Shown piece after piece: positions 1 through 5,549 of a stretch of 9,622 nt of DNA (position 1 is the stretch's first letter; each line of letters opens with the position of its first letter). The position numbers and the translations under genes were made by a program. The stretch spans positions 1 to 9,622 of the forward strand of contig URDX01000048.1 in assembly GCA_900546695.1 (NCBI GenBank), given 5' to 3'. This DNA comes from an uncultured Eubacteriales bacterium. GTDB lineage: Bacteria > Bacillota > Clostridia > Oscillospirales > CAG-272. Under the pieces are notes generated by a model. That model was not told where the DNA came from. It made no database searches and saw nothing but the letters and a program-made list of their open reading frames with translations.

Positions 1-170
1 GGACTCTTAGCTTTGACTCTTATTTTTTAGTCTCACATCATTGACAAATGTACAGAAATGCCCGCGCGGGGTAAATGCGGTTAATCGCATGACGGCGGCA
101 GGGGACTTCGTGTCGGTAAACGGCGCTCAGGCGCACATCGTGCAGCGAGCGGAGCGCGGGCGGGGCATAT

Positions 171-208
171 AAAAATTCCGTCGCCTGCGGAGAACACGAG
201 CGACGGAA
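171..208 (-). terminator. Rho-independent terminator of the solute-binding lipoprotein gene
   Basis: A perfect 9-bp inverted repeat (TTCCGTCGC at 176-184, GCGACGGAA at 200-208) encloses a 15-nt loop. Read on the minus strand it is followed at once by five T (171-175). It lies 11 bases past the stop codon of the minus-strand lipoprotein gene, so that gene is either alone or the last of its transcript. The remaining 1-170 shows no gene. Confidence 0.85.
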
Positions 209-219
209 CCTCGGTTTAA

Positions 220-1281
220 TTACTTAGCAGCGCCGTAATAAAAGTCGTCTGCGGGGAGCTTTCCTCCGACGGAGGTCGGATCGGCTTCAAACAGCACCGA
301 AAGGAAGCCGCTGAGCTGGGTCTTCATCTCATCGCCCGCAAGGTACATGATATTGCAGTTCGGCAGAGCCTTCTTTGCGATAGCGGCGGAGGGAACTATG
401 CCGCAGTCGGCGATGATGTCAGCTGCGTCGTCGGCGGTCGTGATGTACTCGACCGATGCGCGGTACTCCTCGAGGAACTTTTCCATAACCTCGGGATATT
501 CCTCGGCAAAGTCGGCGCGAACGGCTACGCAGCCCTGCAGCAGACTCGACTCGTCGCCCGCAACGGTCTTCCACTCGCTCGTGAGGTTAAGTGCGGTGCG
601 CAGACCATCGGGACCCTTTGTGAGGGTGGTGGTCACGTTAGGCTCGGGAAGAACGCCGAGTGTTATCTCACCGGATATTATCTTTGCCGCAAGCTCGCTG
701 TGCTCGCTCAGATATTCTACGGTAACGTCGGTTCCGGGCTCGAGCCCGTTCTTTCTGAGAATATAGTTAAGAACATATTCGGGGGTGGATGCCTGACCCG
801 TCGAGTAGATGGTCTTTCCGCGCAGGTCCTCTATCGAGTGGATGGTGTCGCCGTTCTCAAGAACGTAGAGCACGCCGCCCGTGTTGACGGCAGCGCAGAG
901 CACCTTGCCGCTCGTCTTGTTGTACAGCGATGCCGCAAGGTTTGTAGGCAGTGCGGCGATGTCGTAATCACCGTTAATTACCGATGCGGCAACGCCGGAG
1001 GGGTTTGTGTCGACGGTGACGTTATACTCGAGCTCGGTCTTGCCGTCCTTCGAGTCGGTTATCAGCTTTGCTGCGCCCATTCCCGTAGGACCTGCAAGGA
1101 CTGCGACGTTTATCGCGCGGTCGGGGGTCTTAATCTCCTCTGCTGTTGTCTCGGGAGCCGCAGTCGTTGTCTCGGCGGTGGTCTCCGTGGGCTTTGTCTC
1201 GCCGCAGGAACTGAGTCCGATTATCGACGACATGCTGAGCGCGAGCGCAAGCAGCGAATAAAGAATTCTGTTCTTTTTCAT
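220..1281 (-). CDS. ABC transporter solute-binding lipoprotein, NitT/TauT (SsuA/NMT1-like) type
   Basis: This 353-aa exported lipoprotein probably captures a small solute outside the membrane for an ABC importer. A lysine start, a hydrophobic stretch (residues 6-22) and the lipobox LSSC with Cys26 give a type II signal peptide. A Thr/Ala/Glu-rich linker (about 29-52) leads into a periplasmic-binding fold. It opens with INVAVLAGPTGMGAAKL (57-73) and contains DLRGKTIYSTGQASTPEYVL (152-171), the pattern shared by SsuA, NrtA and NMT1/THI5-like proteins. The ATG has an AAAGAGGAAA ribosome site about 7 nt upstream. No permease or ATPase gene is adjacent: a terminator follows and the upstream neighbour is divergent. 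The ligand cannot be told; sulfonate, nitrate, pyrimidine and riboflavin-type substrates all occur in this superfamily. The class is secure; the substrate is unknown. Confidence 0.88.
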   Translation of the reverse strand: MKKNRILYSLLALALSMSSIIGLSSCGETKPTETTAETTTAAPETTAEEIKTPDRAINVAVLAGPTGMGAAKLITDSKDGKTELEYNVTVDTNPSGVAASVINGDYDIAALPTNLAASLYNKTSGKVLCAAVNTGGVLYVLENGDTIHSIEDLRGKTIYSTGQASTPEYVLNYILRKNGLEPGTDVTVEYLSEHSELAAKIISGEITLGVLPEPNVTTTLTKGPDGLRTALNLTSEWKTVAGDESSLLQGCVAVRADFAEEYPEVMEKFLEEYRASVEYITTADDAADIIADCGIVPSAAIAKKALPNCNIMYLAGDEMKTQLSGFLSVLFEADPTSVGGKLPADDFYYGAAK

Positions 1282-1340
1282 AGCGTTTCCTCTTTCCTTT
1301 TAATTATTATTGATGGCTGCAAACAGTTTTTTCCGTTGAT

Positions 1341-1398
1341 GTAAAAAGTCCTAAGGGGATAGGTGAGACTTTTCGGTCTGCGCTTTTTCAGCCTTGCC
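1341..1398 (+). repeat. Shortened copy of the intergenic repeat family, upstream of the lipoprotein gene
   Basis: The right part, CTTTTCGGTCTGCGCTTTTTC followed by AGCC (about 1369-1393), matches the conserved tail of the larger copies ending at 4498 and 5547, then diverges (GCCTTGCC instead of GCCTCCCC). In place of a long interior it has a compact hairpin. AAAAGT pairs with ACTTTT and CCTA pairs with TAGG around a 6-nt loop, with a 4-nt bulge. On the minus strand the hairpin is followed by a run of five T and sits about 60-90 nt upstream of the lipoprotein ATG, so it could also act as an attenuator-like hairpin in that leader. No convincing promoter for the lipoprotein was found around it. 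Confidence 0.5.
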
Positions 1399-1554
1399 GA
1401 CGCAGAAACGAACGGGGGGTGACTGAGGATTTTTTTGGTTCCCAACAGCCCCTCTGTCGATTGAGTCCTCCTTGCGCAAGTGCAATTTTTGTTTTGTGCT
1501 TTTCGCATCTCAGAGAACCTTATAGGTCTGTGCTGTCTTGGGCTCACGGGGCTC

Positions 1555-1771
1555 GGGGAGAGACAAAATCATTCGGAGTGTTCGATTTCGTCGCGCAAGG
1601 CGTAAAATTGTAAGTCGTGCGGCGAAATCGGGCGCAGAAAAAGCGAAAGCATTAAATTCTAAGCAGGAATCCGTCAGGATTCCGACCCCTTTCCCGCCAT
1701 ATGGGACATACGAAAGACTGATAAGCTCAGTTTGTTTTCGCTTTTTCGGTCCGGACGATTTTAGCCTCCCC
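1555..1771 (+). repeat. Complete copy (217 bp) of the structured intergenic repeat
   Basis: It begins GGGGAGAGACAAAA and ends TTTTAGCCTCCCC, giving short outer inverted ends. A 12-bp inverted repeat (GAAAAAGCGAAA at 1637-1648 with TTTCGCTTTTTC at 1736-1747) encloses a small hairpin GGAATCC-GTCA-GGATTCC (1666-1683). The left arm has its own hairpin, GATTTCG paired with CGAAATC (within about 1583-1629). The copy at 5335-5547 has the same plan: 82 against 83 bases from the left end to the GAAAAAGCG arm, and 33 bases from CGCTTTTTC to the right end in both. It lies in the gap between two divergently transcribed genes. No open reading frame of note is inside, so it cannot move by itself. Confidence 0.7.
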
Positions 1772-1855
1772 AAGAATTTCTATGGTGAGCAAGGGATGAT
1801 TATGCGGCGGCTGTTAAAAGTGCAATAAAAAATGTGAAAAATTGTTCGTTTCGTC

Positions 1856-1884
1856 TTGACATTCGGGTTTTGAACCTATATAAT
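1856..1884 (+). promoter_or_regulatory. Consensus sigma-A promoter of the sugar oxidoreductase/isomerase pair
   Basis: TTGACA (1856-1861), a 17-bp spacer and TATAAT (1879-1884) match the housekeeping consensus at all twelve positions. Transcription should start near 1891, leaving a leader of about 75 nt before the ATG at 1967. No operator is evident, so constitutive strong expression is the simplest reading. Confidence 0.93.
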
Positions 1885-1966
1885 TAGTTTGAAAACGGAT
1901 GCGGAGAAAACGCACCGTAAAAAACTGTCATTGAGTATGCCATGCATACAAGAAAGAGGTACCGAA

Positions 1967-3061
1967 ATGGCTGAGAAGTTCAGAATCGGAATTATCGGAT
2001 GCGGCGGAATTGCAAACGGCAAGCACATGCCTGCGCTCGCTGCACAGCCCAACGCAGAAATGGTAGCATTCTGCGATATCATCGTTGAGAGAGCCGAGGC
2101 TGCTAAGAAGCAGTTCGGCACACCCGACGCAAAGGTCTACGAGGACTACAGAAAGCTCCTCGAGGACAAGAGCATCGACGTTGTACATGTCTGCACACCT
2201 AACAGAATGCACAGCCCGATCACCGTTGCCGCTCTCGAGGCAGGCAAGCACGTAATGTGCGAGAAGCCGATGGCTATCAACTCCGCTGAGGCTAAGAAGA
2301 TGCTCGACGCAGCTAAGCGCAGCGGAAAGAAGCTCTCCATCGGTTATCAGAACCGTCAGACCCCCCACGCTCTCTATCTCAAGAAGGAGGCTGATGACGG
2401 CACGTTCGGCGATATCTACTTCGGTAAGGCTACCGCAATTCGTCGCCGCGGCGTTCCTACCTGGGGCGTGTTCCTTAACGAGTACGAGCAGGGCGGCGGT
2501 CCTCTGATCGACATCGGAACCCACGCACTCGACCTTACTCTCTGGGTAATGAATAACTACAAGCCTAAGTACTGTGTCGGTACCGCTTACCACAAGCTCA
2601 ACAGCCTCGCTCCCGAGGATCAGGGTAACGGCTGGGGCCCTTGGGATCCCGCTAAGTTCACCGTCGAGGATTCCGCTTTCGGCTTCATCGTAATGGAGAA
2701 CGGCGCGACCATCATTCTCGAGTCCTCCTGGGCTCTTAACACCACTCTTAACCGTGAGGCAGTTACCTCCGTCTGCGGTACTCTCGGCGGCGGTGATATG
2801 TATGACGGCGTTCACATTAACGGCGTTCGCAACGGTCGTCAGTACATCCTCGAGCCCAACATGAACTGCGGCGGCGCTGCATTCTTCGACGGTCAGGGCG
2901 ATGATCCTGCACACATCAGAGAGGCTCGCAACTGGCTTAAGGCTATCGCTGAGGACAAGGATCCCGTTGTTATGCCTGAGCAGGCATTCTGCGTTACCCG
3001 CATCCTCGAGGGCATCTACGAGTCCGCTAAGACCGGTAAGCCCTTCTACTTCGACAACTGA
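1967..3061 (+). CDS. Gfo/Idh/MocA-family NAD(P)-dependent sugar oxidoreductase
   Basis: The 364-aa cytoplasmic enzyme probably oxidises or reduces a hydroxyl or keto group of a sugar, sugar derivative or inositol with a bound nicotinamide cofactor. The N-terminal Rossmann fold starts with IGIIGCGGIA (7-16). The family's catalytic-region motif CEKPM lies at 98-102 (Lys100), and the C-terminal domain carries GGGPLIDIGTHALDL (176-190) with the expected Asp182, His186 and Asp189. Length is normal for the family. ATG at 1967 is chosen because an AGAAAGAGGT ribosome site lies 6 nt upstream; an in-frame TTG at 1889 falls at the expected transcription start and cannot be used. Codons are strongly biased (AAG, GAG, CTC), consistent with high expression. 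The next gene, an isomerase, suggests a shared sugar pathway. The sequence style recalls gut 3-keto-glycoside oxidoreductases of the DgpA type, but that is a recollection and not a demonstrated match. Confidence 0.93.
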   Translation: MAEKFRIGIIGCGGIANGKHMPALAAQPNAEMVAFCDIIVERAEAAKKQFGTPDAKVYEDYRKLLEDKSIDVVHVCTPNRMHSPITVAALEAGKHVMCEKPMAINSAEAKKMLDAAKRSGKKLSIGYQNRQTPHALYLKKEADDGTFGDIYFGKATAIRRRGVPTWGVFLNEYEQGGGPLIDIGTHALDLTLWVMNNYKPKYCVGTAYHKLNSLAPEDQGNGWGPWDPAKFTVEDSAFGFIVMENGATIILESSWALNTTLNREAVTSVCGTLGGGDMYDGVHINGVRNGRQYILEPNMNCGGAAFFDGQGDDPAHIREARNWLKAIAEDKDPVVMPEQAFCVTRILEGIYESAKTGKPFYFDN

Positions 3062-3183
3062 GAAAACGGCATAGCTGTCGACGATCGTTGATTTTGTGTG
3101 GTTGTCGCGGTGTCCCTGCGACGCTGCGGCAGCCTCCTGTTTTTTAAATCGGCATCAAATAACATCGGAAAGGAAATATCATC

Positions 3184-4149
3184 ATGAAACTCTGTGTTCT
3201 TGAAAATCTCTACGCTGCTCTTCCCTTTGAGGAGTCACTTAAGAAGCTTCACGATCTCGGAATCGACACGCTCGAGCTCGGCGCGGGCGGATATCCCGGA
3301 AAGGCGCACTGCGACCCCGAGATCCTGCTGAACAATGAGGAGGAGTATAAGAAATTCCTCGCACTGCTCGACAAGTACGGCATGCACGTCGCCGCTCTCG
3401 GCGCTCACGGAAATAACGTTCACCCCGACAAGAAGATTGCCGAGGCTTACGACAAGGACTTCCGCAACGCCGTCCTGCTTGCAGAGAAGATGGGTATTGA
3501 TACCGTTATTACCTTCTCGGGCTGCCCCGGCGACCATGAGGGCGCTAAGTACCCGAACTGGGTAACCTGCCCTTGGCCCGACGACTACCTGAAGATCCTC
3601 GATTACCAGTGGAACGAAGTCCTCATCCCTTATTGGAAGGAGGCAGGCGCGTTCGCAAAGGCTCACGGCGTCCGCGTTGCATTCGAGATGCACCCCGGCT
3701 TCTGCGTCTATAACCCCGCCACCATGCTCCGCATCCGCGAGGCTGTAGGCGATGTCCTCGGCGCAAACTTCGACCCTTCCCATCTCATCTGGCAGGGAAT
3801 CGAGCCCGTTGCCGCTATCCGTAAGCTCGGCGACGCTATCTACCACGTTCACGCAAAGGATACTAAGCTCGATAAGTATAACATCGCTGCCGACGGCGTC
3901 CTCGACACCAAGCACTACAGCGATGAGATTCACCGCAGCTGGGTATTCCGCTCCGTCGGCTACGGCAATGACGAGCAGTACTGGAGAGACCTTATCTCCG
4001 CACTCCGCCTTGTCGGCTACGACCGCGTTCTCTCCATCGAGCATGAGGATAGCCTCATGAGCATAGACGAGGGCCTGAAGAAGGCGGTTGAATTCCTCCG
4101 CCCGTCGGTAATCAACGAGCCTAAGCCTACCACTATGGGCTGGGCGTAA
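3184..4149 (+). CDS. Sugar phosphate isomerase/epimerase-like TIM-barrel protein (AP-endonuclease 2 family)
   Basis: This 321-aa protein has the fold of xylose-isomerase-like TIM barrels (IolE, IolI, tagatose-3-epimerase relatives). Likely divalent-metal ligands appear in order: Glu168 in FEMHP, Asp197 (and His200) in FDPSH, His223 in YHVHAKD and Glu286 in SIEHED. These support isomerisation, epimerisation or dehydration of a keto sugar through an enediolate. The long stretch DTKHYSDEIHRSWVFRSVGY (241-260) is probably subfamily-specific. The ATG has a GGAAAGGA ribosome site (3167-3174). It lies 122 bases after the oxidoreductase on the same strand with no convincing terminator between, so it is probably co-transcribed and acts on that enzyme's product. 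Codon bias is equally strong. The true substrate is unknown; some homologues in gut bacteria cleave or rearrange 3-keto-glycosides. Family assignment is firm, reaction uncertain. Confidence 0.9.
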   Translation: MKLCVLENLYAALPFEESLKKLHDLGIDTLELGAGGYPGKAHCDPEILLNNEEEYKKFLALLDKYGMHVAALGAHGNNVHPDKKIAEAYDKDFRNAVLLAEKMGIDTVITFSGCPGDHEGAKYPNWVTCPWPDDYLKILDYQWNEVLIPYWKEAGAFAKAHGVRVAFEMHPGFCVYNPATMLRIREAVGDVLGANFDPSHLIWQGIEPVAAIRKLGDAIYHVHAKDTKLDKYNIAADGVLDTKHYSDEIHRSWVFRSVGYGNDEQYWRDLISALRLVGYDRVLSIEHEDSLMSIDEGLKKAVEFLRPSVINEPKPTTMGWA

Positions 4150-4236
4150 GCCTGCCGCGCTGACGCGCCGCTTAAGCTCGAACACCTTTCTGCGCCGCTT
4201 CGGCATTTGCAGGAAAGAAAAAGAACAGCTATGAGA

Positions 4237-4273
4237 AAAGGCAGGGAAATGCGAAATGCATTTCCCTGCCTTT
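4237..4273 (+). terminator. Perfect 16-bp hairpin after the isomerase gene, probable transcript end
   Basis: AAAGGCAGGGAAATGC (4237-4252) and its exact complement (4258-4273) flank a 5-nt GAAAT loop. It lies 87 bases past the isomerase stop. The only T run is the TTT that closes the stem, followed by ACG, so it is not a textbook intrinsic terminator. It may instead protect the 3' end of the mRNA or be a palindromic repeat. Placement supports a role at the end of the two-gene transcript. Confidence 0.5.
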
Positions 4274-4375
4274 ACGTTGGCTGTTTCAGCGAATTACATG
4301 CAACTCGATGATATTGGGTCGGCAATGCTTTGCCCGTTGTGGAGCCGGATAAAAATGCTTGAAACGGCGCTCACG

Positions 4376-4498
4376 GAAAAAGCGAAGACATAAAAAACCT
4401 TGCAGGATTTCGACAGCATTTCGCAAATCGGATTACACTAAAGCTGTCACCAAATGACTTGTTTACGCTTTTTCGATCTGCGCTTTTTCAGCCTCCCC
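4376..4498 (+). repeat. Partial copy of the structured intergenic repeat (right part)
   Basis: GAAAAAGCG (4376-4384) pairs with CGCTTTTTC (4466-4474), and the 33-base right tail to GCCTCCCC (4498) is nearly the same as in the other copies. The interior AGGATTTCGACAGC aligns with the equivalent part of both complete copies, and the distance from AGGATT to CGCTTTTTC is 62 bases here against 63 and 60 there. About 10 bases of the interior left of this point are missing relative to the others. No GGGGAG left end is found about 82 bases upstream, so the left arm is lost or diverged. Confidence 0.65.
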
Positions 4499-4680
4499 GA
4501 GAGCCTTTGTTCAGTCGTCGCGCTTTGACTCGGCAGTTGTCTGCGCTGACTCCGCGTTTTTTCGTCGTTGCGGGCAGGCGTGGGATGACAGAAGAAGCTG
4601 CCGCTGTTCTCGACCTCACCGTTGAAGCTTACGTTCGAGCTTTCGTCGCCGCAAACGAATCTGCCGTTTCGTACGGCGCG

Positions 4681-5001
4681 TCAACACAGCTTCCGATTGA
4701 CCGTCAATGCGATGATGAGGTCTAGGCTATCATCGGCAGCCGCTTTGTTTCTGCGCAGTGCGCCGCAGCGGGTGCATTTATGCGTGATTATATAGCCCTT
4801 CTTCGGGTCCGGCTCGGCAAAGACCGGCTCGAGCGGTGCGCGGCATTCGGATGCGCGGTCGCCCGGATTCTCGTCGACATGCAGCGACCAGAGACAGTAC
4901 GGGCAGTGATTGCGTGACGTATAGCCGAGCGGCGGGACCGCCCTGCCGCAATGCTCGCAGATAAAGCCGCTGTCGTTCTTTGAAAAGCGTTTTGTTTCCA
5001 T
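4681..5001 (-). CDS. RNHCP domain-containing zinc-ribbon protein
   Basis: The 106-aa soluble protein matches the small RNHCP family, named for the motif seen here as RNHCP at 30-34. Cysteine pairs C15/C18, C33/C36 and C76/C79 (in FICEHCG, NHCPYC and HKCTRCG), plus C53, suggest bound zinc in two ribbons. PLGYTSRNHCPYCLWSLHVD (25-44) and PGDRA are also family-like. The cellular function of the family is not established; nucleic-acid binding is a guess from the fold. The ATG at 5001 has a GGAGG site 6 nt upstream. An in-frame extension to 5196 would begin inside the -35 box and is rejected. The gene is apparently alone, with its own consensus promoter, a long leader and an unusual hairpin over the ribosome site. 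Confidence 0.88.
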   Translation of the reverse strand: METKRFSKNDSGFICEHCGRAVPPLGYTSRNHCPYCLWSLHVDENPGDRASECRAPLEPVFAEPDPKKGYIITHKCTRCGALRRNKAAADDSLDLIIALTVNRKLC

Positions 5002-5005
5002 ATCA

Positions 5006-5037
5006 AGCCTCCGCCCCGCTGGGCGAGGCTGTTTTTT
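5006..5037. promoter_or_regulatory. Hairpin covering the RNHCP ribosome site; on the plus strand a terminator shape
   Basis: Bases 5006-5016 pair with 5021-5030 (ten pairs, one bulged base, 4-nt loop). In the minus-strand mRNA the Shine-Dalgarno GGAGG (complement of 5008-5012) is wholly inside the stem, 6 nt before the ATG, so folding should hinder ribosome entry. Read on the plus strand, the same hairpin is followed by six T (5032-5037), the form of an intrinsic terminator that would stop transcription running antisense from the left. Both readings are inferences from the sequence. Confidence 0.65.
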
Positions 5038-5072
5038 CGTTTCGGGGATGTTTTTATTTCGGGTTGCAGGTG

Positions 5073-5150
5073 CGTATGGGCACTGCCGTGTATGGGTGCT
5101 GCCGTTCATGGATGCTGCCATGCATGGCTCTGCCGCCATGAGCTCTGCGC
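5073..5150. repeat. Degenerate 16-bp tandem repeats in the RNHCP leader
   Basis: Consecutive units CGTATGGGCACTGCCG (5073-5088), TGTATGGGTGCTGCCG (5089-5104), TTCATGGATGCTGCCA (5105-5120) and a 15-base TGCATGGCTCTGCCG (5121-5135) are followed by a weaker fifth unit to 5150. They lie between the promoter and the ATG, so they are transcribed in the untranslated leader. The 16-base period does not preserve a reading frame. Confidence 0.75.
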
Positions 5151-5167
5151 ACATATCCGCCGCTTCT

Positions 5168-5196
5168 ATTATACATAATCTACCCGCGGTTGTCAA
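5168..5196 (-). promoter_or_regulatory. Consensus sigma-A promoter of the RNHCP gene
   Basis: On the minus strand TTGACA (5191-5196), a 17-bp spacer and TATAAT (5168-5173) match the consensus at all twelve positions. Transcription should begin near 5161, giving a leader of about 160 nt before the ATG at 5001. Confidence 0.93.
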
Positions 5197-5249
5197 TTAT
5201 GGTGTAAATATTTGCCACGGAATATCCCGTACAGCCCCGCCGATACGTG

Positions 5250-5288
5250 AAAAAGCGAGGCTGTTAAGAAACGAGTTTCTTAACAGCC
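5250..5288 (-). terminator. Terminator-like hairpin at the end of the ABC operon transcript
   Basis: GGCTGTTAAGAAA (5259-5271) and its exact complement (5276-5288) make a 13-bp stem with a 4-nt CGAG loop. On the minus strand the stem is followed by TCGC and then five T (5250-5254), a slightly displaced U-tract. It sits about 260 bases past the last operon gene and about 54 bases before the RNHCP promoter, which fits a boundary between the two minus-strand transcripts. Confidence 0.7.
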
Positions 5289-5334
5289 CGCTTAATTCGA
5301 TAGTGGATAGGTAAAGCGGCGTCCACATCAGAAC

Positions 5335-5547
5335 GGGGAGAGATAAAAAAGATGCAGAAGCGCCTAAAACCGTCACGTCACCGTACAAATGTACGGCAGA
5401 GGCGATTTTCGGCGGTAGAAAAAGCGGATAATTATTTCTTCGGAGAAATCCGATAGGATTTCATCAGCTTTCCTTGCATTTGCGCCGTATAAAAGCCACA
5501 ATCACACTTTTATCCGCTTTTTCGGTCTGCGCTTTTTTAGCCTCCCC
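5335..5547 (+). repeat. Complete copy (213 bp) of the structured intergenic repeat, abutting the lipoprotein stop
   Basis: It begins GGGGAGAGATAAAA and ends TTTTTTAGCCTCCCC. A 14-bp inverted repeat (GAAAAAGCGGATAA at 5418-5431 with its complement at 5510-5523) encloses the hairpin GAAATCC-GATA-GGATTTC (5445-5462). The left arm holds CCGTAC-AAAT-GTACGG, flanked by CGCCT/AGGCG. Its right edge is 2 bases from the TAA of the operon's last gene, so the ABC operon mRNA reads through it as a 3' untranslated region. No clear target-site duplication was found. Confidence 0.7.
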
Positions 5548-5549
5548 GA

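Larger units (their letters stand above)
4150..4680. other. Gene-less stretch between the isomerase and RNHCP genes
   Basis: This 531-base gap carries a perfect 16-bp hairpin (4237-4273) and a repeat-family copy (4376-4498). The part from 4499 to 4680 has no recognisable gene on either strand; open frames there lack a ribosome site and protein-like composition. No U-tract terminator for the minus-strand RNHCP gene could be found directly after its stop at 4681. Confidence 0.6.

Noticed and set aside
41..69. TTGACA at 41-46 as a plus-strand promoter
   Set aside because: At the right spacing the sequence is GC-rich with no -10 resemblance, and no plus-strand gene follows.
700..1344. 214-codon plus-strand open frame opposite the solute-binding lipoprotein
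   Set aside because: Cys/Arg/Gly-rich shadow of a well-supported lipoprotein gene, with no start signals.
1889..1966. N-terminal extension of the oxidoreductase from a TTG
   Set aside because: It would begin at about the transcription start predicted by the promoter at 1856-1884 and has no ribosome site; the family's N-terminus begins at the ATG at 1967.
1928..2914. 328-codon minus-strand open frame opposite the oxidoreductase
   Set aside because: The plus-strand gene has clear Rossmann and Gfo/Idh/MocA motifs, a promoter and a ribosome site; the antisense frame has none.
3235..4206. 323-codon minus-strand open frame opposite the isomerase
   Set aside because: It is a shadow produced by the strong codon bias of the real gene; no ribosome site and no protein-like domain.
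4459..4725. 88-codon plus-strand open frame after the partial repeat
   Set aside because: It begins inside the repeat, has no ribosome site and runs into the end of the RNHCP gene; its composition is not protein-like.
5073..5150. CRISPR-like array
   Set aside because: The units are contiguous and degenerate with no spacers, only 16 bp long, and no cas genes are present.
5002..5196. N-terminal extension of the RNHCP protein to 171 aa
   Set aside because: Its TTG start is part of the -35 box of the consensus promoter, so it cannot be in the mRNA.
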